DNA of 64,000 bases from Candidatus Saccharibacteria bacterium UBA6258 (GTDB taxonomy: Bacteria > Patescibacteriota > Saccharimonadia > Saccharimonadales > Saccharimonadaceae), in assembly GCA_002441145.1 (NCBI GenBank), contig DJVK01000021.1, forward strand, positions 922-64,921, in the 5' to 3' direction. The notes below the pieces were generated by a model, which was given only the letters and a program-made list of their open reading frames with translations, was not told the origin of the DNA and made no database searches. Positions 49,976 to 58,141 of the stretch are shown here, one piece after another; position 1 is the stretch's first letter; each line of letters begins with the position of its first letter. A program made the position numbers and the translations under genes.

Positions 49976-51382
49976 ATGCCTATCTGGTTAGAAGCCGTTG
50001 TTATCCTAATGTTTATCCTGCTTTTTGCACGTGCCGTCAAGCGTGGTACGAGCTTGTTGCAGCGATACTTTATTCCAAGTTCGTTAGTCGCAGGATTCGG
50101 CGCGTTATTACTCAGCCACCAACTACTCGGCTGGATACCTGCCGAAATCTCAGCCGAATGGGGAGCGTATCCAAAAGTACTTATTAACGTCGTCTTTGCT
50201 GGGCTATTTCTAGGACATGTCATACCTGGACCAAAAGAAATCTGGGAAAAATCCGCACCGATGCTCGCCTTTGGTAACACATTAGCGTGGGGCCAGTACG
50301 TCATAGGCATCTTGTTGACGATGTTCCTCCTCGGCCCCGTATTTGGCGCTCCGCCAATGACCGGTGCATTGATTGAGGTCGGCTTTGAGGGTGGTCATGG
50401 CACAGCTGCCGGGCTTGCACCGACGTTCGATATGCTCGGCTGGAGTGAAGCTACAGACATTGCACTTGGTCTTGCGACGGTCAGTATTATTACCGCCATA
50501 TTTAGCGGCATAGTAATTATAAATATGCACCAACGTCGTCACGGCGGTATGCATGACGAAGCCGCCACGCGAGCTCAGCAACAACGAATGGTACGAAACG
50601 GCTATAACCTGACAAAGTTTGCCAGCAAGCTCGAAACCAATCCGCGTGAAATCATCATCACAATAATCCTGTTTACAGCTTCTATCGGCATCGGCTGGCT
50701 AATCCTACAGGGCTTCGTCATTGCTGAAGAAGCGTTACTCGCAGGGTTTACTGATTTGAGATTCTTTAAATTCTTACCGTTATTCCCGCTCGCGATGATT
50801 GGCGGCCTGATTGTGCAACTCATACTCGTTAAACTCAAACAACCGTATTTAGTCAAACGCAATACCATAAAAGTCATCGCTGCAATCGCGCTCGATTTAT
50901 TAATAGCATCAGCAATAGCAACACTCTCACTGACGGCAATCCGCGACAACTTTGCAATATTCATCATCTTAACGCTTGCAGGTATTGTATGGATTCTGGG
51001 CGCATTCTTCTTTTTAGCACCAAAGTTCTTTCATAAAAACTGGTTCGAAAATGGCATTACCAACACCGGCCAATCAATGGGCATGACTGCGACAGGATTA
51101 TTAATGAATCGACTTGCCGACCCGAGCAACCACACGCACGCCCGCGAAAGCTTTGCCTATAAGCAGCTTGCCTTCGAGCCGTTCATGGGCGGTGGTATTG
51201 TCACGGCCGCTGCGGCAATCATGCTGACCGAATTTGGCCAACTACCCGTATTGATTGGCGTATCGATTATATTCAGCTTTTGGGTATGGCTCGGTTTTAA
51301 ACTCGGTAAAAATCCTCATTTATGGAGTCACCGTACAAAAATCAGTCGCCTACTTGGGCAGATCGCCGCAAAACGATTCTAA
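49976..51382 (+). CDS. GltS-like sodium/glutamate symporter family protein
   Basis: A 468-residue polytopic protein of about 11 membrane segments. The first half contains RYFIPSSLVAGFGALLL and the diagnostic FEGGHGTAAGLAPTF, and the second half the related TGQSMGMTATGLLMNRL and ESFAYKQLAFEPFMGGG, as in GltS, where such Gly-rich re-entrant loops bind Na and glutamate. It is about 65 residues longer than E. coli GltS. Glutamate uptake would suit an auxotrophic epibiont; that is inference. TATACT (49963-49968) 7 nt before the ATG predicts a leaderless message. Confidence 0.83.
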   Translation: MPIWLEAVVILMFILLFARAVKRGTSLLQRYFIPSSLVAGFGALLLSHQLLGWIPAEISAEWGAYPKVLINVVFAGLFLGHVIPGPKEIWEKSAPMLAFGNTLAWGQYVIGILLTMFLLGPVFGAPPMTGALIEVGFEGGHGTAAGLAPTFDMLGWSEATDIALGLATVSIITAIFSGIVIINMHQRRHGGMHDEAATRAQQQRMVRNGYNLTKFASKLETNPREIIITIILFTASIGIGWLILQGFVIAEEALLAGFTDLRFFKFLPLFPLAMIGGLIVQLILVKLKQPYLVKRNTIKVIAAIALDLLIASAIATLSLTAIRDNFAIFIILTLAGIVWILGAFFFLAPKFFHKNWFENGITNTGQSMGMTATGLLMNRLADPSNHTHARESFAYKQLAFEPFMGGGIVTAAAAIMLTEFGQLPVLIGVSIIFSFWVWLGFKLGKNPHLWSHRTKISRLLGQIAAKRF

Positions 51383-51422
51383 CCGTTGTCAAACTAGCGT
51401 AATACATTACCCAGGGGTTTAT

Positions 51423-51453
51423 TGAAATAATAACCGCCTCTGCGTTGTACTAC
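51423..51453 (+). promoter_or_regulatory. Predicted ECF sigma-dependent promoter of the sigma factor gene
   Basis: TGAAATAAT (51423-51431), 15 bp, GTACTAC (51447-51453). The same two blocks with identical spacing occur upstream of the secreted-protein gene at 52611, which suggests an autoregulated ECF promoter class. Confidence 0.68.
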
Positions 51454-51491
51454 TTTTAGAGAAACAACATAAACTCTGAGATAATGAATTC

Positions 51492-52052
51492 ATGACAGCA
51501 GCACCCAACGATTCCGACGAGTCCATCGTCGCCCGTGTCACAAACGGTGACACTGACGCCTATGGTGTTCTTATGCACCGCTACGAAGATAAGCTGCTGC
51601 GTTATGTCGTCTACTTGATTCATGATTCAGCCACCGCGCATGATGTCGTGCAAGAGACGTTTATTAAAACGTACAAAAACCTGCACGGCTATAATCCAAA
51701 GCATAAATTCTCATCATGGATTTATCGTATCGCACACAACGAAGCCATGAATGCGATCAAAAAAACCAAGCATCTCAGCGATACCGATATTACCGAGCTG
51801 CCCGAACTATCTTATGAGCCTAAACTAGCCGAGTCGCTTGATAAAGCGCTATTAGCCGAAAACGTACAGGGCTGCATTAGCGAGCTTGAACCAAAATATC
51901 GCGAAGTCATTCAGCTTATATACTTCGAGCGCATGAAGTACGACGAAGCGAGCGACGTGCTACATGTGCCGACATCAACAATCGGTGTTTGGCTTTCGCG
52001 CGCCAAGTCCCGCCTTAAGCAAATCTGCGAACAAAAAGGAGTGCAGCGATGA
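51492..52052 (+). CDS. ECF-type RNA polymerase sigma factor
   Basis: A 186-residue sigma factor with only regions 2 and 4. Region 2 includes FGVLMHRYEDKLLRYV in near form (GVLMHRYEDKLLRY), AHDVVQETFIKTYKNL and KFSSWIYRIAHNEAMN. Region 4 includes ELEPKYREVIQLIYFERMKY and PTSTIGVWLSRAKSRLKQI. It would direct polymerase to a small stress regulon. Its ORF overlaps the next gene by 4 bp (ATGA), a membrane protein that could be its regulator. Confidence 0.93.
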   Translation: MTAAPNDSDESIVARVTNGDTDAYGVLMHRYEDKLLRYVVYLIHDSATAHDVVQETFIKTYKNLHGYNPKHKFSSWIYRIAHNEAMNAIKKTKHLSDTDITELPELSYEPKLAESLDKALLAENVQGCISELEPKYREVIQLIYFERMKYDEASDVLHVPTSTIGVWLSRAKSRLKQICEQKGVQR

Positions 52053-52534
52053 GTAAACACAATCAATCACCTATCTCAGATCGGGTTATGGCACAACTTA
52101 AGCAAGGTAAGGTGCACATGCGACCACGTATGTACTTTACGCTACTCATGGCCGCCGCCGTATTCGCAACTGTACTTTCGGCGATTACCCTCGCCTATGT
52201 CATAAGTATTGTCTTCTTTTGGCTACGCATTCAAACTGCCGACTCAATGGCATGGGGCGCACGGGCAAACCTGAACGAGCTCATCAATTCTTTCCCTTGG
52301 TGGGCGTTGGTTGTCGGCGTCGGCATGTTCGCACTTACCGTATGGTTAGTGCACCGCCAGGGGACGATGTATCGCCATAAGATCAGCACGATTATCATCG
52401 TGATTGCAAGCGTCTCGATATTGCTCGGAACGGCATTTACTTACTTCGGCATAGGCAGCTCACACTACCAAAATCGTCGATTGAATGACTCGCAACTCCA
52501 GCGCGGCCCAGGCTGGCAACAGAACGATCGCTAA
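52049..52534 (+). CDS. Multi-pass membrane protein coupled to the ECF sigma factor (possible anti-sigma)
   Basis: A 161-residue protein. The cytoplasmic N-terminus is about 25 residues and basic, followed by three membrane helices (about 28-53, 79-99 and 107-128) and a Gln/Asn/Arg-rich tail outside. It lacks the zinc-binding anti-sigma motif HXXXCXXC. Position and 4-bp overlap with the sigma gene are the only grounds for proposing an anti-sigma role; a sensor or simply a co-regulated membrane protein is possible. Confidence 0.62.
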   Translation: MSKHNQSPISDRVMAQLKQGKVHMRPRMYFTLLMAAAVFATVLSAITLAYVISIVFFWLRIQTADSMAWGARANLNELINSFPWWALVVGVGMFALTVWLVHRQGTMYRHKISTIIIVIASVSILLGTAFTYFGIGSSHYQNRRLNDSQLQRGPGWQQNDR

Positions 52535-52545
52535 GACCCTCTGAG

Positions 52546-52576
52546 TGAAATAATTTTGCCCTCCAGGATGTACTAC
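52546..52576 (+). promoter_or_regulatory. Predicted ECF sigma-dependent promoter of the secreted-protein gene
   Basis: TGAAATAAT (52546-52554), 15 bp, GTACTAC (52570-52576), matching the motif upstream of the sigma gene base for base in both blocks while the spacer differs. Confidence 0.7.
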
Positions 52577-52610
52577 ATATGTAACAAGTAACATCATGAG
52601 GAGAACAACT

Positions 52611-53042
52611 ATGAAGAAATTACTCGTTTTGGGTGCAGCTTCACTTGCAGTTGTCGGTGTCGTTGGCGCTACGTCAATGGGCGCTTCGGCAACATACAAC
52701 ACAGATGCTGGCACCGGTAAAGGCAATGGCAATGGACAGGGTCGACAGGCGTCACTCGAGTCACGCGCAGGCGTACTTGGCATGACAGCCGACGAATTGG
52801 AGCAAGCGCTTCAAACCAAGACCATGTCACAAATTGCTAAAGATCAGGGCATGACTGAAGAAGACTTCCAGGCCAAGATGCGCGCAGCAGCCGAAGCTCG
52901 CTGGGCAGAACGCGGCCTAAGTAGCGAAGAAATCGCTCAGCGTATCGCTGACCGCGAACAACGCCACGCCGAAAATTCCGCTGACCACGAATGGGGTAGC
53001 GGCGAGGGTAACCATCAGGGCGGCTACGGTCGCAACCGATAA
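52611..53042 (+). CDS. Small secreted protein, predicted ECF sigma target (143 aa)
   Basis: A signal peptide (ending about GASAT) exports a mature domain with a Gly/Asn-rich start, then two short helical modules (LGMTADELEQALQTKTMSQI and QGMTEEDFQAKMRAAAEARW), and a Gly/His/Glu-rich tail. I do not recognise a named family. The ATG at 52611 has GAGGAG upstream; an ATG at 52596 lies before that site. Its promoter matches that of the sigma gene, which suggests a secreted envelope-stress effector. A terminator follows. Confidence 0.75.
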   Translation: MKKLLVLGAASLAVVGVVGATSMGASATYNTDAGTGKGNGNGQGRQASLESRAGVLGMTADELEQALQTKTMSQIAKDQGMTEEDFQAKMRAAAEARWAERGLSSEEIAQRIADREQRHAENSADHEWGSGEGNHQGGYGRNR

Positions 53043-53060
53043 CACCCTTTCAATAACAAA

Positions 53061-53090
53061 TGACCACCCTTCCACCGGGTGGTCATTTTT
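53061..53090 (+). terminator. Intrinsic terminator of the ECF module
   Basis: TGACCACCC (53061-53069) pairs with GGGTGGTCA (53077-53085), followed by TTTTT. Confidence 0.88.
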
Positions 53091-53106
53091 GCTTATGCTC
53101 AAAATA

Positions 53107-53352
53107 CTATTTTGCGAGTGCCACGTTAAATCGTTCGCGGTCAAAGCCAAGAATTTTATCCATTTCACCATTATCATGTTCGATAGTGCTAAATGGTACG
53201 CCCATCTGCCCGCTTTGCTGCACCATTACTTGCGCCGCGTACGGGTTTTTATCTACTAAATAATCCGTGTATTCGATACCCTTTTCGTCAAGCCATCGTT
53301 TTAGCATCACGCAATACGGGCATGTCGTCGTACTATATATCGTTATTTTCAT
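53107..53352 (-). CDS. Glutaredoxin-like protein
   Basis: An 81-residue thioredoxin-fold protein of the NrdH/glutaredoxin type. The redox site is CPYC (residues 11-14), the cis-Pro loop is GVPFSTIE (normally TVP), and the C-terminal helix follows GFDRER. It would reduce disulfides in the cytoplasm or deliver electrons to ribonucleotide reductase. It lies 11 bp downstream of the secreted rhodanese gene, in an operon with the Fur-family gene. Confidence 0.9.
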   Translation of the reverse strand: MKITIYSTTTCPYCVMLKRWLDEKGIEYTDYLVDKNPYAAQVMVQQSGQMGVPFSTIEHDNGEMDKILGFDRERFNVALAK

Positions 53353-53363
53353 GTTACCTCCTT

Positions 53364-53762
53364 CTACTGCGTGATTAGAGTGCCGCCGATTGTCTCGACG
53401 TCTGCTAATCCACCTAAGTCAACCACGTTCGTGTAGCCTGCATTTTTCAGAATAGTCGTTGCCTGTCCTGAGCGATTTCCGCTCTGACAATGTACGTAAA
53501 TCTTTGTGTCTTTTGGTACATCAGGCAACTTGCCCGCTTCTATATCTTGCAGTGACCAGTTTACGGCGTTCTCAAAACGACCTTCATTATATTCTTGTGC
53601 AGTTCGTACGTCGTAAAATTTTGCACCGTTCGCTACGTCTTGTTGAACGGTCGCGAATGTCATTTGCTCTGCACCCTTTTCTGCTTCGGATCCGTTACCG
53701 AACATTGCCAACCCACCGATTAGCGCGATTGCAGCTAAGATTGCGATTATTATCTTATTCAT
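53364..53762 (-). CDS. Exported rhodanese-domain protein
   Basis: A 132-residue protein with an N-terminal signal or anchor helix (about 3-22) and a single rhodanese domain: FYDVRTAQEYNEGRFENAVN, then the active loop VHCQSGNRSGQA with the catalytic Cys. It would transfer sulfane sulfur outside the membrane or detoxify reactive sulfur. AGGAGG lies 5 nt before the ATG at 53762, inside the Fur-family gene end; the ATG overlaps that gene's TGA. Confidence 0.87.
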   Translation of the reverse strand: MNKIIIAILAAIALIGGLAMFGNGSEAEKGAEQMTFATVQQDVANGAKFYDVRTAQEYNEGRFENAVNWSLQDIEAGKLPDVPKDTKIYVHCQSGNRSGQATTILKNAGYTNVVDLGGLADVETIGGTLITQ

Positions 53763-54151
53763 ACACCCTCCTTTTTGCATTGTTTACACACGCCCGACAC
53801 AGTTAAACTACCCGATATCGAACAGTCGTCACCGATAGCTTTTTCTACGAGCAATCGAACTGAATCATCCAAGTGAGCGTCTTTTAGCATCCCGCAACGC
53901 TTACACATAAAATGGTCATGCGGCTCTAGGTTCACGTCAAAGCGCATGATGTTTTCTTTGCCGGTCGGCGCCATCTGTAGCTCATTTCGGCTTAACAGGC
54001 GCGTCGTAATTCGATGCACCGTCGTTGCGCTAAGTTCTGGATAGTGCTGACGTAACACGGCCAGCAAGTCGACGTTCGTTGCATGCCCAACTTCATGCAT
54101 ATGTGCACGTACGGCTTCGATATATTTACTTGTTCGATCTGCGGTTTGCAT
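53759..54151 (-). CDS. Fur-family metalloregulator (Fur/PerR/Zur type)
   Basis: A 130-residue repressor-type protein. The N-terminal winged helix contains HYPELSATTVHRITTRLL, a match to the Fur recognition helix. The C-terminal metal-binding domain contains EPHDHFMCKRCGMLKD and a second CXXC (GVCKQC) forming the structural Zn site. Which metal or oxidant it senses cannot be read, but neighbours (glutaredoxin, rhodaneses, MsrA) suggest a peroxide or sulfur stress role. A perfect 18-bp palindrome upstream is its likely operator. Confidence 0.9.
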   Translation of the reverse strand: MQTADRTSKYIEAVRAHMHEVGHATNVDLLAVLRQHYPELSATTVHRITTRLLSRNELQMAPTGKENIMRFDVNLEPHDHFMCKRCGMLKDAHLDDSVRLLVEKAIGDDCSISGSLTVSGVCKQCKKEGV

Positions 54152-54187
54152 AATTTCCCATCTTTCTATACGAGCTACTATACAGGC

Positions 54188-54205
54188 TTTACATTTAAAT
54201 GTAAA
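54188..54205. promoter_or_regulatory. Fur-family operator between divergent genes
   Basis: TTTACATTTAAATGTAAA is a perfect 18-bp palindrome, followed by a further TTTACATT half-site (54210-54217). It lies between the Fur-family gene and the rhodanese gene and could control both. Confidence 0.75.
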
Positions 54206-54253
54206 TGGTTTACATTGGATATATAACTAAAAATACCCACGGAGGAAACCCCT

Positions 54254-54517
54254 ATGAGTAGGATTATCATTGATGTTCGCGAACCCTTTGAATACGCAAC
54301 AGGTCATGTAAAAGAAGCACTTAATATACCACCCGCAACACTCATGCAAGGCGTCCCTAAGCAACTCGCCGACATACCAAAAGACACCGAACTTATTTTG
54401 TATTGTCGCAGTGGCGCACGATCGAACGCATCGATGCACATATTAAGCCAATATGGCTTCACTAACATGGTCAACGGCATCAACAAAGATCACGTTAACG
54501 CCAAATACGCTAGCTAG
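54254..54517 (+). CDS. Single-domain cytoplasmic rhodanese
   Basis: An 87-residue single rhodanese domain without a signal peptide: IIDVREPFEYATGHVKEALN, then the active loop LYCRSGARSN with the catalytic Cys. The basic residues around Cys suit a thiosulfate- or persulfide-transfer role. GGAGG lies 8 nt before the ATG. Its promoter region contains the Fur-family palindrome. The 3' end overlaps the small antisense-oriented ORF at 54514-54660 by 4 bp. Confidence 0.88.
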   Translation: MSRIIIDVREPFEYATGHVKEALNIPPATLMQGVPKQLADIPKDTELILYCRSGARSNASMHILSQYGFTNMVNGINKDHVNAKYAS

Positions 54518-54660
54518 TCGCTACGGTTAAACAAGCGCTTTTCGGTTTTTTCTATGAGCACCCTAGGGAGTGGTTCGTCAAGCGCGAACCATAGCGTTCC
54601 TTTACCCTTGGTGTACGCCTCGACCTCTACATTTGTTGGGAGTGTTTTCGCTTTCTTCAT
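54514..54660 (-). CDS. Small soluble protein (48 aa)
   Basis: A 48-codon ORF filling the gap between the rhodanese and msrA genes. The product starts MKKAKTLPTN, has a beta-like core (VEVEAYTKGKGTLWFALDE) and ends basic. It lies 21 bp downstream of msrA in the same direction, consistent with co-transcription. No ribosome-binding site is obvious. I do not recognise it. Confidence 0.5.
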   Translation of the reverse strand: MKKAKTLPTNVEVEAYTKGKGTLWFALDEPLPRVLIEKTEKRLFNRSD

Positions 54661-54680
54661 GGATTTATTATACACTTCAC

Positions 54681-55154
54681 CTACTGTAGTGAGCGCTCAT
54701 AGTGGCACGTGTATCCACCCGGATTCTTTTGTAGATAATCTTGGTGATACTCCTCGGCTGAATAAAACGTCGTTAAAGGTTCGAGTGTCGTAGTAATCAC
54801 ACCATCCCACATACTTGATGCGTGAACAATGGCCGCTTCGGCCGATTGCTTTTGGTCATCACCGTCATAAAATATCGCTGAACGATAGCTCGTGCCTACA
54901 TCATTACCCTGCCGGTTGAGGGTCGTCGGGTCATGAATTCTAAAAAAGTAATCCAGTAGTGCGCCTGTGGTCGTAACGGTGTTATCATAGCTAAATCGTA
55001 ATGCTTCGGCGTGACCTGGGTGATTGTCATAGCTTGGGTTTTTGTTTTCTCCCCCCGTATAACCTACCTCGGTATCAATAACACCCGGTTGCATACGGAA
55101 TAGATCTTCCATTCCCCAAAAGCACCCGCCAGCTACAATCAATGACTTAATCAT
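54681..55154 (-). CDS. msrA: Peptide methionine sulfoxide reductase A
   Basis: A 157-residue MsrA that repairs S-methionine sulfoxide in proteins. The catalytic motif [10 protein letters not shown] is at about residue 10, followed by [13 protein letters not shown], and the C-terminal [14 protein letters not shown]; the sequence ends soon after. No MsrB domain is fused. TATAAT (55161-55166, minus strand) is 6 nt before the ATG and overlaps the stop codon of the upstream Nudix gene, so msrA has its own leaderless promoter. Confidence 0.95.
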   Translation of the reverse strand: MIKSLIVAGGCFWGMEDLFRMQPGVIDTEVGYTGGENKNPSYDNHPGHAEALRFSYDNTVTTTGALLDYFFRIHDPTTLNRQGNDVGTSYRSAIFYDGDDQKQSAEAAIVHASSMWDGVITTTLEPLTTFYSAEEYHQDYLQKNPGGYTCHYERSLQ

Positions 55155-55161
55155 GTATCTA

Positions 55162-55563
55162 TTATAACTTTTTCAGCACTTCATACACCATATGCATATA
55201 TGTATCGGCAGCATCGTGCGCTTGGCGCAAAAACTCTTCGCGGCTGACCCACGCATATGAATCATGCTCCCAGCTAATCGTAACGGTAGGGCGGTTCGAG
55301 AGGCGAGCCTCATACAAGCTATATTCCGTATGGTGATACGAATAGTCATCGCCTTGATATAGCTTCGTAACAGCGCTGGGATCAAGCGTAACACCCGCCT
55401 CCTCAATGACCTCACGAATCATTGCATCAAGCGGGCTCTCACCATCCTCGATTGTGCCACCAGGTAAATCCGGATCGTTAAGGAACCTCGGGTGATTACT
55501 TCTTTTCATCAGCAAATAGTTGTTACCCTCATCAATCATCACTACTTTTGCAACCATCTTCAT
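55162..55563 (-). CDS. Nudix hydrolase (133 aa)
   Basis: A single Nudix domain with a complete Nudix box: [20 protein letters not shown] followed by EAG, so the G, E, RE and EE residues are all present. It hydrolyses a nucleoside diphosphate derivative, perhaps an oxidised nucleotide given its msrA neighbour; the substrate is inference. TATACT (55570-55575, minus strand) is 6 nt before the ATG, predicting a leaderless message. Confidence 0.9.
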   Translation of the reverse strand: MKMVAKVVMIDEGNNYLLMKRSNHPRFLNDPDLPGGTIEDGESPLDAMIREVIEEAGVTLDPSAVTKLYQGDDYSYHHTEYSLYEARLSNRPTVTISWEHDSYAWVSREEFLRQAHDAADTYMHMVYEVLKKL

Positions 55564-55618
55564 AGCCGTAGTATATCACTTTGACGATACCCCATCCTCT
55601 CACTGCTATAATCAATCT

Positions 55619-55864
55619 ATGCCGTTTAATCATTACGCAAAAATTAAACACATACTCGAACAACAACCTGAAGGTTGGATTATTAAACGAATCGACGAGC
55701 CGACAAACGCCAAAAATTTTAAAGGCGAAACTGTCGATTTCACCCATTACTACCGAATCTACGATAATGCTGGCGCGCCACTAAAATACTGTAAATTTCA
55801 ACAAATCGAACGCCTGGCAAGTATCCTTAATCTACCAGTCGAAGCGTTACCGATAGTTAATTAA
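55619..55864 (+). CDS. Hypothetical small protein (81 aa)
   Basis: An 81-residue soluble protein with an alpha/beta look: YAKIKHILEQQPEGWIIKRI, then YYRIYDNAGAPLKYCKFQ and a C-terminal helix. No family recognised. TATAAT (55607-55612) is 6 nt before the ATG at 55619 (leaderless), which decides against the longer in-frame reading from 55520. Confidence 0.65.
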   Translation: MPFNHYAKIKHILEQQPEGWIIKRIDEPTNAKNFKGETVDFTHYYRIYDNAGAPLKYCKFQQIERLASILNLPVEALPIVN

Positions 55865-55870
55865 CGCATC

Positions 55871-56500
55871 TTACAATCCGAGTGCTTGTTGAGTAGCAGC
55901 AAGTTGCTTACCTTGCTCATCATATTCACGTAACGATGCGTCTCGCAGTGTAATAAGCTTACCGTACGCAACGTGCCGGCCTTCTATCTCCGCGAGTTCT
56001 TTATTCCCATCATGGTGCGCAATCATGATTTCGAAGAACGTTTTATCGACATCTTCGCCCGTCGATAACCGGTATTTCCCTACCTCTTGATAAGGTAACA
56101 TTCCTGAAAATGTCGGGTAGCCGTGGCATCCATTTACCTCAGGAAAATCAGTGATATTATCGTACGACTCGTTCCACTCCGTCAACATCGTTATGTATAC
56201 GTTCGCTCGCGCGGTTTCTTCAACACTTATTTGCTCGGCAAGCTTGCGAACCTCGGGGCGAATGGCGTCTGTTTTTGCCTTATCGGCAAGTATAGCGGCA
56301 AGTTGGTGATGAAGTATTTTTTTCTTCGCGTACTCGACATCTAATACGTCATATTGATTTGGGTCTCTTTGTATTGTTGGTGCAGTTTTAGCTACCGGTG
56401 GCGCGGATTTTTGCTTAATCAGGCGCTGCACCGGTTGCGTGGTGTATGCAACTCCGCTAATCGCGAGTATTAGTAAACCGCCAAGTAAGATTTTACGCAT
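55871..56500 (-). CDS. DUF305-like exported protein (first of two)
   Basis: A 209-residue protein with an N-terminal signal or anchor helix (MRKILLGGLLILAISGVAYT). The mature part is a four-helix, His-containing domain with KKILHHQLAAILADKAKTDA and the DUF305-type FFEIMIAHHDGNKELAEIEG near the C-terminus. DUF305 proteins are often encoded beside copper resistance genes and may bind metal through their His pairs. It starts 3 bp after the second DUF305 gene ends. Confidence 0.78.
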   Translation of the reverse strand: MRKILLGGLLILAISGVAYTTQPVQRLIKQKSAPPVAKTAPTIQRDPNQYDVLDVEYAKKKILHHQLAAILADKAKTDAIRPEVRKLAEQISVEETARANVYITMLTEWNESYDNITDFPEVNGCHGYPTFSGMLPYQEVGKYRLSTGEDVDKTFFEIMIAHHDGNKELAEIEGRHVAYGKLITLRDASLREYDEQGKQLAATQQALGL

Positions 56501-56502
56501 TA

Positions 56503-57144
56503 TTAATACCCCCACATTTGTTGCCAACTTTTCATATCCGCAATCTCTTTTTCTTGCGCAGCTATAACCGTATTTGCTAAATCTTTAATTTCTTGGCGCT
56601 CAGCATTTGATTCGGCATATTTTGACATATCTACTGCCTGCTGATGATGCAAAATCATCTGAGTTAAAAATTCTTTATCGTATGCTTCACCATTACGGCC
56701 AACTAGCTTTGCTTCCATTTTGGCCATTTCTTCGCCCATTAGTGTGGCCATTTCTGCAGCATGGCTTGCGTGCGGGTCATTGCCGTTCGCCGTGCCAGCC
56801 CATTGCTGTTGCCACTCTAACATTTGTCGGATTTCTGATGACTGCGAGGATAGGATATTATTTGCAAGTGTACGTATTTCTTGCTTCGTCGCTTGATTGA
56901 CCGCCCAGCCCGCCATATTAAGAGCGCCCTGGTGGTGTGCGATCATATCCGCAAGGTAGGCCTTATCGAATTCATCACCTTTCATACTGGCATACATTAA
57001 CTCCATAGTGTTGGTGTCTTCTTGCTCATATGCACTCACCACTTGCGTTTCGGTGTTACTCGTCGATAGATTACCGTACCACCATGAACCAATAATAAAT
57101 AGTGGAATCAAGATTATTGCCGCGAATAAAAGTAATTTCTTCAT
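56503..57144 (-). CDS. DUF305 exported protein (second of two)
   Basis: A 213-residue protein with an N-terminal anchor helix (about 3-22). It has two copies of the DUF305 motif: KAYLADMIAHHQGALNMAGW and EFLTQMILHHQQAVDMSKYA, each followed by a helix with IRTLANNILSSQSSEI or IKDLANTVIAAQEKEI. The paired His-His-Gln sites face each other in the fold and are likely metal ligands. The ArsR-YHS gene ends 9 bp upstream in the same direction. Confidence 0.9.
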   Translation of the reverse strand: MKKLLLFAAIILIPLFIIGSWWYGNLSTSNTETQVVSAYEQEDTNTMELMYASMKGDEFDKAYLADMIAHHQGALNMAGWAVNQATKQEIRTLANNILSSQSSEIRQMLEWQQQWAGTANGNDPHASHAAEMATLMGEEMAKMEAKLVGRNGEAYDKEFLTQMILHHQQAVDMSKYAESNAERQEIKDLANTVIAAQEKEIADMKSWQQMWGY

Positions 57145-57153
57145 CGTCCCCCC

Positions 57154-57639
57154 TTACGCGTGAACCACTTGGTGATCATGTGTAACGTGAATGTCATTTA
57201 TGTAGGCTTGCTCGCAACCACTGGCACAAAAATACTGCATCGTTCCGTTTTCGCTAATATGCGAGAAGGCCTTAGATGCGCTTAATCGCATACCGCAAAT
57301 TGGATCCGTGACAATCGGGAACATCGATGCACTGTCAAATGGCGCTTCTATGCGGTGTTGCGCGCGTAAAAAATCATGTACGATGCGGATTGCAGCTGCA
57401 ATGCTGTCGTCTGCCAATTTATAGAATGATTCTCGGCCCTGTTTGCGCACTACTACCAGATGCTGTGAACGCAACAGAGTTAAATGCTGTGAAAGATTGG
57501 CCTGCCGTAAACCTAGCATTTGGGTCATTTCGGTCACATTCAGCTCTCTGCTTTCCAGCAATAATAGTATTTCTAATCGTTTTTTATTACCGATTATCTT
57601 AAATACATCTTCTTGGATAGACAGAATATCGCTGCTCAT
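57154..57639 (-). CDS. ArsR-family regulator fused to a YHS metal-binding domain
   Basis: A 161-residue protein. The N-terminal winged helix (about 8-95) contains KIIGNKKRLEILLLLESREL and LGLRQANLSQHLTLLRSQHL. The C-terminal YHS/TRASH-like domain contains DPICGMRLSASKA and MQYFCASGCEQAYI, whose Cys residues are typical copper or heavy-metal ligands. It would be the copper-responsive repressor of the adjoining genes. TATACT (57647-57652, minus strand) is 7 nt before the ATG (leaderless). Confidence 0.9.
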   Translation of the reverse strand: MSSDILSIQEDVFKIIGNKKRLEILLLLESRELNVTEMTQMLGLRQANLSQHLTLLRSQHLVVVRKQGRESFYKLADDSIAAAIRIVHDFLRAQHRIEAPFDSASMFPIVTDPICGMRLSASKAFSHISENGTMQYFCASGCEQAYINDIHVTHDHQVVHA

Positions 57640-57666
57640 AAATAGAAGTATAGCATAATATGTTTA

Positions 57667-57684
57667 TATTCGCACTATTGAATA
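57667..57684. promoter_or_regulatory. Inverted repeat, possible operator of the ArsR-YHS regulator
   Basis: TATTC-N8-GAATA lies in the divergent region between the regulator gene and the copper export genes, in an AT-rich setting typical for ArsR/CsoR-type operators. Confidence 0.45.
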
Positions 57685-57728
57685 TATTTATTAGTTGCTA
57701 TATACTTAGCGGTGGAAAACATTATCCA

Positions 57729-58088
57729 ATGAAATTAATTTTGCAAATAAAGAGAATCTTACTCTCGACCGCCCTAGCGATCAGTATAATGGCGCCTGGT
57801 CTCACTAGCGCACCTGCCACTGCTTCATCGATGGCTCAAATGGGCCATCCTCCCACAGATATCGTTGCATGTCTTAATCAACATCAGGCTCCTACGGCTC
57901 CAACTAGTGGCGAATCACGGCACCTAAAAGATGATGATAAAGAGCGACACATCCCGCCTGTTAACCCATATTTTGTCGCGTTTCAACATACGTATAACGA
58001 GCCTCAAAAGTCATATCGAGACCCTTCGCTTACTTCGTCGTTCAGACCGCCAGATATCGTAATCCTCACGGCAAGGTTACGTATTTAG
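57729..58088 (+). CDS. Small secreted protein heading the copper operon (119 aa)
   Basis: The ATG at 57729 gives a signal peptide ending PATASS; an in-frame start at 57660 would lie within the operator region. The mature part has MAQMGHPP, a single Cys in DIVACLNQHQ, several His residues and a basic C-terminus. It is plausible as an extracellular copper-binding protein by its Met/His/Cys content and location, but no family is recognised. The HMA-transporter gene follows after 53 bp. Confidence 0.6.
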   Translation: MKLILQIKRILLSTALAISIMAPGLTSAPATASSMAQMGHPPTDIVACLNQHQAPTAPTSGESRHLKDDDKERHIPPVNPYFVAFQHTYNEPQKSYRDPSLTSSFRPPDIVILTARLRI

Positions 58089-58141
58089 AATTCACCAAAC
58101 TCTTCCCGCTACATTACTAACTCACCATATGGAGAATTTGG

